This document shows, piece after piece, positions 23,248 through 32,200 of a stretch of 64,000 nucleotides of DNA. The stretch's first letter is position 1. Every line of letters begins with the position of its first letter. Below the pieces are notes generated by a model that was not told the origin of the DNA, did not search any database, and saw only the letters and a program-made list of their open reading frames with translations. The stretch lies in the NCBI RefSeq assembly GCF_003752505.1, contig NZ_RKHO01000001.1:1116001-1180000 (forward strand), given 5' to 3'. Source of the DNA: Nocardioides aurantiacus (lineage in GTDB: Bacteria; Actinomycetota; Actinomycetes; Propionibacteriales; Nocardioidaceae). The position numbers and the translations under genes are program-made.

Positions 23248-24486
23248 ATGACCTCCACCCCCACCTCCCCCGAGACCGCCGGCCTGCTCGTCCTCGGCAG
23301 CGGCCCCGCCGGTGTCCACGCCGCCACCGCCTACGTCCGCGCCGGTGGGTCCGGCCCCGTCGTGCTGCTCTCCGCCGACCGCGACGAGCCCTACCAGCGC
23401 CCGCCGCTGTCGAAGTCGGTGCTCGCCGGCGAGGACGCTCCCGAGCCGACCCCCGTGCTCGAGGACGACGAGGACCTCGCGGCGTTCGCGCAGGTCGACC
23501 TGCGGCTCGGGACCCGTGTCGCCTCCGTCGACACCGGCAGCCGCCGGGTCGGCACCGACGGCGGCGGCTCGCTGTCCTACGACCGGCTCGTGGTCGCGAC
23601 CGGCGCCTCCCCGGTGGAGCTCGACGGGGTCGAGGCCGGTGCGCGGGTGTTCCCGCTGCGCACCCTGGAGCACGGCAAGCAGCTCGTCGAGGCGCTCGGC
23701 ACGGCGTCCTCGGCCGTCGTCGTCGGGTCGGGCTTCATCGGCTGCGAGGCCGCGGCGTCGCTGGCCGGGCGCGGCGTACGCACCACGCTGGTGACGCCGG
23801 AGCCCGCGCCCCAGGCGGCGCGGCTCGGCGACTGGGCGGGGGAGCGGATCGCGGCGTGGCTGCGCGACGCCGGGGTGGAGCTGCGCACGGAGCGCGAGGT
23901 GACCGCGATCGGCGCGCCCGCGACGGTGCGGCTCGACGACGACTCCGAGGTGGCGGCCGACCTGGTGCTCGTGGCCGTCGGGGTCGCCCCGTCGACCGGG
24001 CTGCTGGGCTCGTCGCTGACGACCGAGGACGACCGCGTGCTCGTCGAGGCCTCGATGCAGACCTCCGACGAGCGGGTCTGGGCGGCGGGCGACGTCGCGA
24101 AGTCGCAGCACCCGGTCGCGGGTCGGGCGCTGTCGGTCGAGCACTGGTACGACGCGGAGGCGATGGGCCGGACCGCCGGCCGCAACGCCGCGGCGTACGG
24201 CACGGGCGCGGAGCGCGAGGAGTGGTCGGAGGTGCCCGGCTTCTGGAGCGACATCGGCGAGCACACCCTGAAGTACTCCGCCTGGGGCGACGGCTACGAC
24301 CACGCCGAGACCGTCGACCACGGCGAGGGCGCGTTCACGGTCTGGTACGCCGACGCGGCCGGCCGACTGGTCGGCGTCCTCACCCACGAGCGCGACGAGG
24401 ACTACGAGCGCGGCAGCGAGCTGATGGCCGAGGGCGCGACGCTCGCCCAGGCGACCGGCTCCGGGTCCACCGGCTCCGGCTCGTGA
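23248..24486 (+). CDS. FAD-dependent NAD(P)H oxidoreductase (ferredoxin reductase type)
   Basis: A 412-residue pyridine nucleotide-disulfide type flavoprotein. It has the FAD-binding GSGPAGVHAATAYVR near the start, PPLSKSVLAGED typical of Rieske-system ferredoxin reductases, ATGASP, a second nucleotide motif VVGSGFIGCEAAASLAGRGV for NAD(P)H, and WAAGDVAKS for FAD. No redox disulfide C-x4-C is present, so it belongs to the ferredoxin or rubredoxin reductase group. The C-terminus has a Gly/Ser tail. GTG 23239 is an alternative start, with GGGGG only 3 bases upstream. It overlaps the DUF1810 gene as GTGA. The electron partner is not in the window. Confidence 0.88.
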   Translation: MTSTPTSPETAGLLVLGSGPAGVHAATAYVRAGGSGPVVLLSADRDEPYQRPPLSKSVLAGEDAPEPTPVLEDDEDLAAFAQVDLRLGTRVASVDTGSRRVGTDGGGSLSYDRLVVATGASPVELDGVEAGARVFPLRTLEHGKQLVEALGTASSAVVVGSGFIGCEAAASLAGRGVRTTLVTPEPAPQAARLGDWAGERIAAWLRDAGVELRTEREVTAIGAPATVRLDDDSEVAADLVLVAVGVAPSTGLLGSSLTTEDDRVLVEASMQTSDERVWAAGDVAKSQHPVAGRALSVEHWYDAEAMGRTAGRNAAAYGTGAEREEWSEVPGFWSDIGEHTLKYSAWGDGYDHAETVDHGEGAFTVWYADAAGRLVGVLTHERDEDYERGSELMAEGATLAQATGSGSTGSGS

Positions 24487-24902
24487 GCGACCTCGAGCGG
24501 TTCGTCGCAGCGCAGGACGAGGGCGGCACCTACGACCGGGCTCTGGCCGAGCTGCGTGCCGGCCACAAGACGAGCCACTGGATGTGGTTCGTGCTGCCGC
24601 AGGTGTCCGGGCTGGGGCACAGCGCCATGGCCCAGCGGTACGCCGTCGCCGACCTCGCCGAGGCCCGGGCCTACCTCGCCCACCCCGTCCTCGGCGCGCG
24701 GCTGCGGGAGTGCTGCGAGGCCCTCGTCGCCCTCCCGCCCGACGCCACGGCGACGGGGGTGCTCGGCGGCATCGACGCCGTCAAGCTGCGCTCCTCGATG
24801 ACGCTGTTCGTGCGCGCCGACCCCGACGAGCCGCTGTTCGCCGAGGTCCTGACCCGCTACACCGACGGCCCCGACCCCGCCACCGACGCCCGGCTCGGCT
24901 GA
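24483..24902 (+). CDS. DUF1810 family protein
   Basis: A 139-residue soluble protein of the DUF1810 family. Diagnostic blocks are LERFVAAQ at the start, ALAELRAGHKTSHWMWFVLPQVSGLGHSAMAQRYAV and SSMTLFVRA. The fold is compact and the family is widespread, often next to nucleotide or NAD metabolism genes; the structural relation to ADP-ribose-type enzymes is debated and no reaction is known. The GTG start overlaps the stop of the reductase gene, so the two are translationally coupled. Confidence 0.88.
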   Translation: MSDLERFVAAQDEGGTYDRALAELRAGHKTSHWMWFVLPQVSGLGHSAMAQRYAVADLAEARAYLAHPVLGARLRECCEALVALPPDATATGVLGGIDAVKLRSSMTLFVRADPDEPLFAEVLTRYTDGPDPATDARLG

Positions 24903-25083
24903 GGGCTCGGGTGTGGACGGACCGAGAGCCCTGGCCGGGCGCTCGGGTGTCGGTCGGCGACGAGGGTGGCGCGCAGCGAGATGACCGACCCGCGACGCAC
25001 ACCCCGGCGCGACGTCGCGGACCGCGGGCACCCGGGGTTTGCGAGGATGGGGTCATGCGCACGAGCACCTGGGAGGGCCCGCG

Positions 25084-25698
25084 ATGAGCGGGCGGATCAC
25101 CCGCGGCTTCACGGGCAAGCGGCGGGGGCAGCAGGGCGACCGGCTGCCGCCGGGCCAGTACGACGTCGGCGACGGCTGGCCGACCCTGACCGCCGAGGCC
25201 ACGCCGACCGTCCGGACCGAGCAGTTCGAGCTGGCCGTCGACGGCCTGGTCGAGCGACCGACGACGTGGTCGTGGGAGGAGCTGCTGGCGCTCCCGCGGT
25301 CGACGTACGCCGGCGACATCCACTGCGTCACCACCTGGTCGAAGTTCGACATGACCTGGCGCGGCGTGAGCCTCGACGTGCTGCTCGAGCAGGCCGCCCC
25401 GCGAGCCGAGGCGGCGTACGCGCTGGTGCACTCCAGCAGCGGCTACACCACCAACCTGCCGCTCGCCGACCTGCGCGACGGGAAGGCGTGGGTGGCGTGG
25501 GAGGCCGACGGGCAGCCGCTGACGCGCGAGCACGGGGGACCCGCGCGGCTGCTGGTGCCGCACCTGTACTTCTGGAAGTCGGCCAAGTGGGTCTCCCGCA
25601 TCGAGCTGCTCGACCACGACCAGCAGGGGTTCTGGGAGCGCAACGGCTACCACGACCGCGGCGACCCGTGGGTCGAGCAGCGCTACCAGGGCGACTGA
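25084..25698 (+). CDS. Molybdopterin-dependent oxidoreductase (sulfite oxidase / MsrP fold)
   Basis: A 204-residue oxidoreductase of the oxidoreductase molybdopterin-binding family. The Mo ligand is the Cys of GDIHCVTTWSKFDMTWRGV, with R/K contacts around it; VPHLYFWKSAKWVSRIEL matches the late part of the domain. It lacks a Tat or Sec signal and lacks the C-terminal dimer domain of true sulfite oxidases, so it acts in the cytoplasm, unlike MsrP. Natural substrates of this short form are unknown; sulfoxides, nitrate or S-oxides are possible. It lies 4 bp before a flavin reductase gene that probably supplies electrons. ATG 25084 follows GGGAGGG. Confidence 0.88.
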   Translation: MSGRITRGFTGKRRGQQGDRLPPGQYDVGDGWPTLTAEATPTVRTEQFELAVDGLVERPTTWSWEELLALPRSTYAGDIHCVTTWSKFDMTWRGVSLDVLLEQAAPRAEAAYALVHSSSGYTTNLPLADLRDGKAWVAWEADGQPLTREHGGPARLLVPHLYFWKSAKWVSRIELLDHDQQGFWERNGYHDRGDPWVEQRYQGD

Positions 25699-25702
25699 GA
25701 CC

Positions 25703-26425
25703 GTGAGCGCGATCGACCCGATGGACGCCGTGGCGGCTCGTCCGACCGCCTGGACCGAGGCGCGGGTGGTCGAGGTCGACCGGCCCACCGCCGACACCGT
25801 GCGGCTGCGGCTCGAGCCCGACGAGCGGCAGCGGCACCGGCCCGGCCAGCACTACCTGGTGCGGTTGCGCGCGCCCGACGGCTACACCGCCCAGCGCTCC
25901 TACAGCCTCGCCTCGGACCCCGACGACGCGCTCCTGGAGCTGCTCGTGGAGAGGCTGCCCGACGGCGAGGTCTCGGAGTTCCTCGCCGAGGTGCTCGAGG
26001 TCGGCGACGTGCTGGAGGTGCGGGGGCCGCTCGGGCGCTGGTTCGCCTGGGACACCACCACGCCCGCGCTGTGCCTGGTCGGCGGCACCGGCGTCGTCCC
26101 GGCCGTCAGCATGCAGCGCGCCGCCGTCCGCCTCGGTCGGTCGGACCTGCTGCGCGTGGTCGCGGTCGGTCGCGCCCCCGGTCACCTGCCGTACGCCGAG
26201 GAGCTGGCCGCCGCCGGCGCCACCCTCGCCTGGACCCGGGCGAACGTCGACGGCCGCCGGGCCGCAGCGCCGACCCGCGCGGAGGTCACGCCGCTGCTCG
26301 AGGGCGTCGAGGTCGCGTTCGTGTGCGGGTCGGCGCGGTTCGCGTCGTACGCCGAGACGCTGCTGCAGGAGTGCGGCCTCGCCCCCGACGCGATCCGGGT
26401 CGAACGGTTCGGGCCGACGGGCTAG
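25703..26425 (+). CDS. FAD/NAD(P)H ferredoxin-reductase-like protein
   Basis: A 240-residue FNR-type flavoprotein. The flavin motif is RSYSLASDP, the nucleotide loop is LVGGTGVVPAVSMQRAA, and the C-terminal CGSARFASYAETLL matches the NAD(P)H-binding end. No 2Fe-2S domain is attached. It probably passes reducing power from NAD(P)H to the molybdopterin enzyme encoded 4 bp upstream, replacing the membrane haem protein MsrQ of the periplasmic system. GTG 25703 is the start. The pair forms an operon of its own. Confidence 0.88.
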   Translation: MSAIDPMDAVAARPTAWTEARVVEVDRPTADTVRLRLEPDERQRHRPGQHYLVRLRAPDGYTAQRSYSLASDPDDALLELLVERLPDGEVSEFLAEVLEVGDVLEVRGPLGRWFAWDTTTPALCLVGGTGVVPAVSMQRAAVRLGRSDLLRVVAVGRAPGHLPYAEELAAAGATLAWTRANVDGRRAAAPTRAEVTPLLEGVEVAFVCGSARFASYAETLLQECGLAPDAIRVERFGPTG

Positions 26426-26497
26426 GGCCGTTCTGCCGCGGGTCCCGGCGTCGCGGCCCTACCGTCGGTGGTGCCGTACGACGACACGGGGGACCCG

Positions 26498-26821
26498 ATG
26501 CTGCTCGACCACCTCACCCACCGCGCACGCCGCCGGCTCGCGGCCGCGGGCCTGGCGACCGCGCTCGTCCTCGGTGCCGGCTGCTCGGTCGGCAGCACGG
26601 GCAGCGACGTCGCCAAGGCCGTCGAGAACACCCTCGAGCTGCGTGGGTGGGACGTCGAGGAGGTCTCCTGCCCCGAGGGCCTGGACGCCGAGGACGACTC
26701 GACCACCTGCCAGGTCACCGTCGGTGGCAAGGACTACCCGCTCGAGGTGACCTCCCAGGGCTCGGGCGGCAGCCGCGGCAACGACATCGACTTCGACGCG
26801 GGCGACGTCCCGAAGCGGTAG
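26498..26821 (+). CDS. DUF4333 lipoprotein
   Basis: A 107-residue exported lipoprotein. Basic residues (HRARRR) and a hydrophobic stretch lead to the lipobox LGAGC, where Cys is lipidated. The mature part matches the DUF4333 fold: VAKAVENTLELRGWDVEEVSCPEGLDAEDDSTTCQVTVGGKDYPLEV, with two cysteines that form the conserved disulfide. The family is common in mycobacteria and relatives and its role is unknown. ATG 26498 is preceded by GGGGGACCCG. It stands alone between unrelated genes. Confidence 0.85.
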   Translation: MLLDHLTHRARRRLAAAGLATALVLGAGCSVGSTGSDVAKAVENTLELRGWDVEEVSCPEGLDAEDDSTTCQVTVGGKDYPLEVTSQGSGGSRGNDIDFDAGDVPKR

Positions 26822-26938
26822 ACCGACTCGGGCAGGACGCGGGCAGCCCGGTCGTCGGGTGCGGGCTCGGCGTGACCACCCCTCCGGCCGAGACTGGGCG
26901 TGGGACGTGACGCCGGTCACGTGGTCGGGAGGCAGGTC

Positions 26939-27976
26939 GTGGACACCCAGCTCGGGACGACGATGCGCGCGAGCGTGCTGCGCGGGACCGGCGACCTCGT
27001 CGTCGAGGACCGACCGGTGCCGGAGCCCGGCCCCCACCAGGTGCTGGTGCGGGTGGCCTCGGTGGGGGTGTGCGGGTCGGACGTGCACTACTACGAGCAC
27101 GGCCGGATCGGCAGCTACGTCGTCGAGCAGCCGCTGGTGCTGGGGCACGAGGCGTCGGGCGTCGTGGTCGCGGTGGGGTCCGCGGTCACGCGGCGCCACC
27201 TGGGGCAGCGGGTCTCGATCGAGCCGGGGGAGCCCGACCTGGCCTGCCCGCAGTGCCTCGCCGGCCGCTACAACCTGTGCGAGGCGATGAGCTTCCACGC
27301 CACCCCGCCGGTCGACGGCTCCTTCGCCGAGGTCGTCGCCGTGCACGAGCTGTTCGCCCACCCGGTGCCGGACAGCGTGAGCGACGACGCCGCCGCGCTC
27401 CTGGAGCCGCTCTCGGTCGCGGTCTGGGCCTGCCGCAAGGCCGGGGTCACGGCGGGCTCGCGGGTCCTGGTGACCGGAGCCGGCCCGGTCGGGCTGCTCG
27501 TCGTGCAGGTGGCGCGCGCCCAGGGCGCGGCCGACGTCGTGGTCACCGACGTCAACCCCGACCGCCTCGCCGTGGCCGGCGAGCTGGGAGCGACGGCCAC
27601 GGTGAGGGCGCCCGCGGACGCGCTGCCCGACGGGTTCGCGCCCGACGTGCTGGTCGAGTGCTCCGGCCACGGCCCGGCCCTGCTCGCCGCGCTGCCCGCG
27701 CTCGCCCCGGCCGCCCGGGTCGTGCTCGTGGGCATGGGCGGGTCGGACGTGGCGCTGCCGCTGTCGCTGGTCCAGGAGCGGGAGCTCGTGCTCACCGGCG
27801 TCTTCCGGTACGCCGACACCTGGCCCACCGCCATCGCCCTCGCCGCCTCCGGACAGGTCGAGCTCGACCGGCTGGTGACAGGTCGCTACGGCCTCGACCA
27901 GGTGGCCGAGGCCCTCTCCGCGGCCCGCACCGACCCCGGCACCATCAAGCCGGTGGTGCGGCCGGGCCCCGCCTGA
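26939..27976 (+). CDS. Zinc-dependent sorbitol/xylitol-type dehydrogenase
   Basis: A 345-residue medium-chain dehydrogenase that oxidises polyols to ketoses with NAD+. Catalytic zinc ligands are in [12 protein letters not shown] (Cys, His) and GHEASG (His, Glu). The structural zinc lobe reads [15 protein letters not shown]: three of the usual four cysteines are present and the first is Asp. The NAD-binding loop is [19 protein letters not shown], followed by Asp in VVTDVN, which favours NAD+ over NADP+. GTG 26939 is chosen because GGGAGG lies 6 bases upstream; ATG 26963 is the alternative. It is convergent with galactokinase and overlaps it by 32 bp. Confidence 0.88.
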   Translation: MDTQLGTTMRASVLRGTGDLVVEDRPVPEPGPHQVLVRVASVGVCGSDVHYYEHGRIGSYVVEQPLVLGHEASGVVVAVGSAVTRRHLGQRVSIEPGEPDLACPQCLAGRYNLCEAMSFHATPPVDGSFAEVVAVHELFAHPVPDSVSDDAAALLEPLSVAVWACRKAGVTAGSRVLVTGAGPVGLLVVQVARAQGAADVVVTDVNPDRLAVAGELGATATVRAPADALPDGFAPDVLVECSGHGPALLAALPALAPAARVVLVGMGGSDVALPLSLVQERELVLTGVFRYADTWPTAIALAASGQVELDRLVTGRYGLDQVAEALSAARTDPGTIKPVVRPGPA

Positions 27977-29066
27977 GGACCTGCGCGCCGCGACCCGCCG
28001 CGGTGGGGAAGACGTGCGGCTCGCGCCAGCCGCGCTCGACGAACGCCTCGGCGAGCGCGGCCCCCACCCGGTCGACCGACCCCACCGGGACCAGCGCGAC
28101 CGCCGAGCCGCCGAACCCGCCGCCCGTCATCCGCGCCGCCACCGCTCCCGCGCCCCGCGCGGTGGTCACGGCCAGGTCGAGCTCGGGGCAGGAGATCTCG
28201 AGGTCGTCGCGTGCCCCGGCGTGCCCGGCGTCGAGCAGCGGACCGAGCGCGTCCCAGTCGCCCGCCCGCAGGGCGGCGGCCACCGCACCGACCCGCGCGA
28301 CCTCCTCGGTCACGAAGCGGGCACGCCGGGCCAGCAGGTCGGGCAGCCCCGCGAGACGCTCCGCGAGGCCGGGCAGGGCGACCGCGTCCGCGAGCAGCCG
28401 TACGCCGAGCCGGCGGGCCGCCTCCTCGCACTCCGCCCGCCGCTCGCCGTAGCCGCCGACCCGCATGTCGTGGCTGACCCGGGTGTCCACCACCAGCAGC
28501 GCCAGCCCGGCGGCGTCGGGCCGGCAGGGGAGCGACTCCCGCGTCGGCCGCCCGCCCGCGAAGTCGACCAGCAGCGCCCGACCCGGGTCGGCCACCAGCG
28601 AGACCAGCTGGTCGAGCCGACCGGTCGGCGCCCCGACCATCCCCGACTCCGCCCGGTAGGCCGTCTCCGCCAGCTCCTCGCGCGACAGCCCGAGGCCGAG
28701 CACCGCGTCGAGGGCCAGCGCGACCGCGCTCGCGAGCGCCGCCGAGCTCGACAGCCCGGCACCGCTGGGCAGGTCGCTGTCGATGTCGACGTCGACCCCG
28801 CGCCGCACGTCGAGCGCCCACAGCACGCCCGCGGCGTACGCCGGCCAGCCGGGGACCGCGCCCGGCACGAGGTCGACCACCGAGCCGTGCCAGGTCCGCC
28901 GCCCGCTGCGCACCCGCAGTCGGTCGTCGTCGCGCAGGGTCACCGTGGCCGTCGTACGCCGCTCCAGGGCCAGGGACAGGCAGCGGCCGCCCAGGTAGTC
29001 GAGGTGCTCGCCGATCAGGTTGACCCGGCCGGGCGCGGCGGCGGTCGCACTGGCCCCGGCGGTCAC
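27945..29066 (-). CDS. galK: Galactokinase
   Basis: A 373-residue GHMP kinase that phosphorylates galactose at C1. The signature GRVNLIGEHLDYLGG replaces the common EHTDYNGG, motif 2 is LPSGAGLSSSAALASAVALAL, and motif 3 is ARMTGGGFGGSAVALV. The Asp that abstracts a proton is expected in MVGAPTGRLDQLVSLVADPG. The HLDYLGG variant leaves open a different sugar. galT and galE are not adjacent. A TAGGGT -10 element (29073-29078, minus strand) lies 6 bases before the GTG, so the mRNA is probably leaderless. Its 3' end overlaps the convergent dehydrogenase. Confidence 0.85.
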   Translation of the reverse strand: MTAGASATAAAPGRVNLIGEHLDYLGGRCLSLALERRTTATVTLRDDDRLRVRSGRRTWHGSVVDLVPGAVPGWPAYAAGVLWALDVRRGVDVDIDSDLPSGAGLSSSAALASAVALALDAVLGLGLSREELAETAYRAESGMVGAPTGRLDQLVSLVADPGRALLVDFAGGRPTRESLPCRPDAAGLALLVVDTRVSHDMRVGGYGERRAECEEAARRLGVRLLADAVALPGLAERLAGLPDLLARRARFVTEEVARVGAVAAALRAGDWDALGPLLDAGHAGARDDLEISCPELDLAVTTARGAGAVAARMTGGGFGGSAVALVPVGSVDRVGAALAEAFVERGWREPHVFPTAAGRGAQVLRRGPAAPPA

Positions 29067-29072
29067 GGGCCC

Positions 29073-29115
29073 ACCCTAGGAGGCGGCGCCAGCCGTCGGC
29101 GGCGTCCCTTAGGGT
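29073..29115. promoter_or_regulatory. Divergent -10 elements of galK and cobN
   Basis: TAGGGT is present on the minus strand at 29073-29078, 6 bases before the galK GTG, and on the plus strand at 29110-29115, whose predicted start near 29122 coincides with the first base-paired stem of the cobN riboswitch. Confidence 0.5.
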
Positions 29116-29119
29116 GGCC

Positions 29120-29262
29120 CCACGCGTCTCGTGGACCCAGGAACCCGGTGTGACTCCGGGGCGGTTCCGCCACTGTGAGACCGACCCGACGAGTGCGGGC
29201 GGTCCAGCCAGACACTGGCCACGAGACATCCGACCACCGGGGCGAGAACCCCGATTAGGACC
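29120..29262 (+). ncRNA. Cobalamin riboswitch upstream of cobN
   Basis: The closing stem GTCTCGTGG (29124-29132) pairs with CCACGAGAC (29219-29227). Inside are GGAACCCGGTGTGACTCCGG and CCGCCACTGTGA, the core of the aptamer, and the B12 box AGCCAGACACTGGCC ends at 29220. After the aptamer, CGGGG-CGAGA-ACCCCG forms a hairpin next to the AGGA ribosome site of cobN, so adenosylcobalamin binding probably blocks translation. Confidence 0.88.
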
Positions 29263-29267
29263 TCGAA

Positions 29268-32200
29268 GTGACCTCTCCGCGCATCGCGCTGCTCTCCACG
29301 TCCGACACCGACCTGCTCTCCGCGCGGGCCTCGGGCGCCGACTACGTCTACGCCAACCCCGCGCGGCCCGGCCACCAGTCGATGGCCGAGGTGATCGAGG
29401 GCGCCGACCTCGTCGTCGGGCGCATCCTGGGCTCGCCGACCGACCTCTGCTCGGGCTTCGCCCGGATCCGCGACACCGGCATGCCGATGCTGGTGCTGGG
29501 CGGCGAGGAGCAGCCCAGCGCGGAGCTGATGGAGCTCTCCACGGTCCCGATGGGCGTGGCGGCCGAGGCCCACCGCTACCTCGCCCAGGGCGGTCCGACC
29601 AACCTCGCCCAGCTCCACGCCTTCCTCTCCGACACCGTGCTGCTGACCGGCGAGGGCTTCGAGGCCCCCGCCGAGGTCGCGCCGTGGGGGTGGGCCGAGC
29701 GCGGTCCGTCGGTCGAGGCCGTCGAGACCACGGCCGGCGACCTGCCGCGGGTCGGGATCCTCTACTACCGGGCCCACGAGGTCTCGGGCAACACCGCCTT
29801 CGCCCACGCGCTGGCGGACGCGGTCGACGCGACCGGCCAGGCGGTCGGCGTCCCGATCTTCTCCTCCTCGCTGCGCACCGCCCCCGACGAGCTGTACGCC
29901 GCGCTCGGCACCCTCGACGCGCTCGTCGTGACCGTGCTCGCGGCCGGGGGCAGCAAGCCCGCGACCGCCAGCGCCGGTGGCGACGACGAGGCGTGGGACG
30001 TGGAGCGGATGGCCGCGCTCGACATCCCGATCCTGCAGGGCCTGTGCCTGACCAGCAGCCGCGCCGAGTGGGAGGCCAGCGACGACGGGGTCAGCCCGCT
30101 CGACTCGGCCACCCAGGTCGCGATCCCGGAGTTCGACGGCCGCATCATCACCGCGCCGTTCTCGTTCAAGGAGATCGACGAGGACGGGCTCCCCCGCTAC
30201 GTCGCCGACCCCGAGCGTGCCGCCCGCGTGGCCGGCATCGCCGTGGCCCACGCCCGGCTGCGGCACGTGCCCGCGTCCGAGCGCAAGGTGGCGCTGATGC
30301 TCTCGGCGTACCCCACCAAGCACTCCCGCGTCGGCAACGCCGTCGGCCTCGACACCCCGGTCTCCACGATCCGGCTGCTGCGCCGGATGCGCGACGCGGG
30401 CTACGACCTGGGCGGCCCCGGCGCGATCCCGGGCCTGGACCTCGAGGACGACACCGAGGCCGGCGACGCGCTGATCCACGCCCTGATCGCGGCCGGCGGG
30501 CAGGACGAGGAGTGGCTGACCAACGCGCAGCTGACCGACGCCCACGTCCGCATCACGCCCGAGCAGTACGACGCCTGGACCGCCGACCTCGACGCCGGCC
30601 TGAAGTCCGACATGGTCGAGGCGTGGGGCCCCGCGCCCGGGCGGTTGTTCGTCAACGACGCCGGCGAGATCGTGCTGGCCACCGTCACCGCCGGCAACGT
30701 GGTGCTGCTGATCCAGCCGCCGCGCGGGTTCGGCGAGAACCCCGTCGCGATCTACCACGACCCCGACCTGGCGCCCTCGCACCACTACCTCGCGGCCTAC
30801 CGCTGGCTGGCGGCGCGCCCGGAGGCGGGCGGGTTCGGCGCCGACGCGGTGGTCCACCTCGGCAAGCACGGCTCGATGGAGTGGCTGCCCGGCAAGAACG
30901 CCGCGCTCTCGGCCGCCTGCGCCACCGACGCCGCGATCGGCAACCTGCCGCTGATCTACCCCTTCCTCGTCAACGACCCGGGGGAGGGCGCGCAGGCCAA
31001 GCGCCGCGCCCACGCCACGATCGTCGACCACCTGATCCCGCCGATGGCACGCGCGGAGTCCTACGGCGACATCGCCCGGCTGGAGCAGCTGCTCGACGAG
31101 CACGCCAACATCGCCGCGATGGACCCGGCCAAGCTGCCGGCCGTCCGCGGCGAGATCTGGCAGCTGATGCACGCCGCCGAGATGCACCGCGACCTCGGTC
31201 TGGAGGAGCGGCCCGACGACGAGGAGTTCGACGACTTCATCCTCCACGTCGACGGCTGGCTGTGCGAGATCAAGGACGCCCAGATCCGCGACGGGCTGCA
31301 CGTGCTCGGCCAGGCGCCCGAGGCCGGGGCCGAGGTCAACCTCGTGCTCGCGATGCTGCGCGCCTCGCAGGTCTTCGGCGGCGACTCCAAGGCGGTCCCG
31401 GGGCTGCGCTCCGCGCTCGGCCTCAAGGAGGGCGCCGAGGCGGTCACCGCCGTCGACGAGATCGAGGCCCAGGCGCGCGACCTGGTGCAGCGGCTCGCGG
31501 ACGCCGACTGGTCGCCCGCGGCGGTCACCGGGCTCCACGACGACCCGCTGGTCCAGGACGTGCTGTCCTTCGCCGCCACGCAGGTGGTGCCGCGGCTGCG
31601 GCGCACGACCGACGAGCTGGACGCCGTGCTGCACGCCCTCGACGGCGGCTTCGTGCACGCCGGGCCCTCGGGCTCGCCGCTGCGCGGGCTGGTCAACGTG
31701 CTGCCGACCGGCCGCAACTTCTACACCGTCGACCCGCGCGCGGTGCCCTCCCGGCTGGCCTGGGGGACCGGGCAGGCGATGGCCGAGTCGCTGGTGCAGC
31801 GCTACCTCGACGACACCGGCGGCTACCCCGAGTCGGTGGGCCTCTCGGTGTGGGGCACCAGCGCGATGCGGACGTCGGGTGACGACGTCGCCGAGGTGCT
31901 GGCCCTGCTCGGCGTACGGCCGGAGTGGGACGAGGCCTCGCGGCGGGTCAACGAGCTGAAGGTCGTGCCGCTGGAGGAGCTGGGGCGTCCGCGCATCGAC
32001 GTGACGGTGCGGATCTCCGGCTTCTTCCGCGACGCCTTCCCGCACGTGGTGGCGATGCTCGACGACGCCGTGCAGCTCGTGGCCGTCCTCGAGGAGCCGG
32101 CGGAGGCGAACTTTGTGGCCGCCCACGCCCGCGCCGACCTCGCCGAGCACGGCGACCAGCGCCGCGCGACGACGCGCATCTTCGGCTCCAAGCCGGGCTC

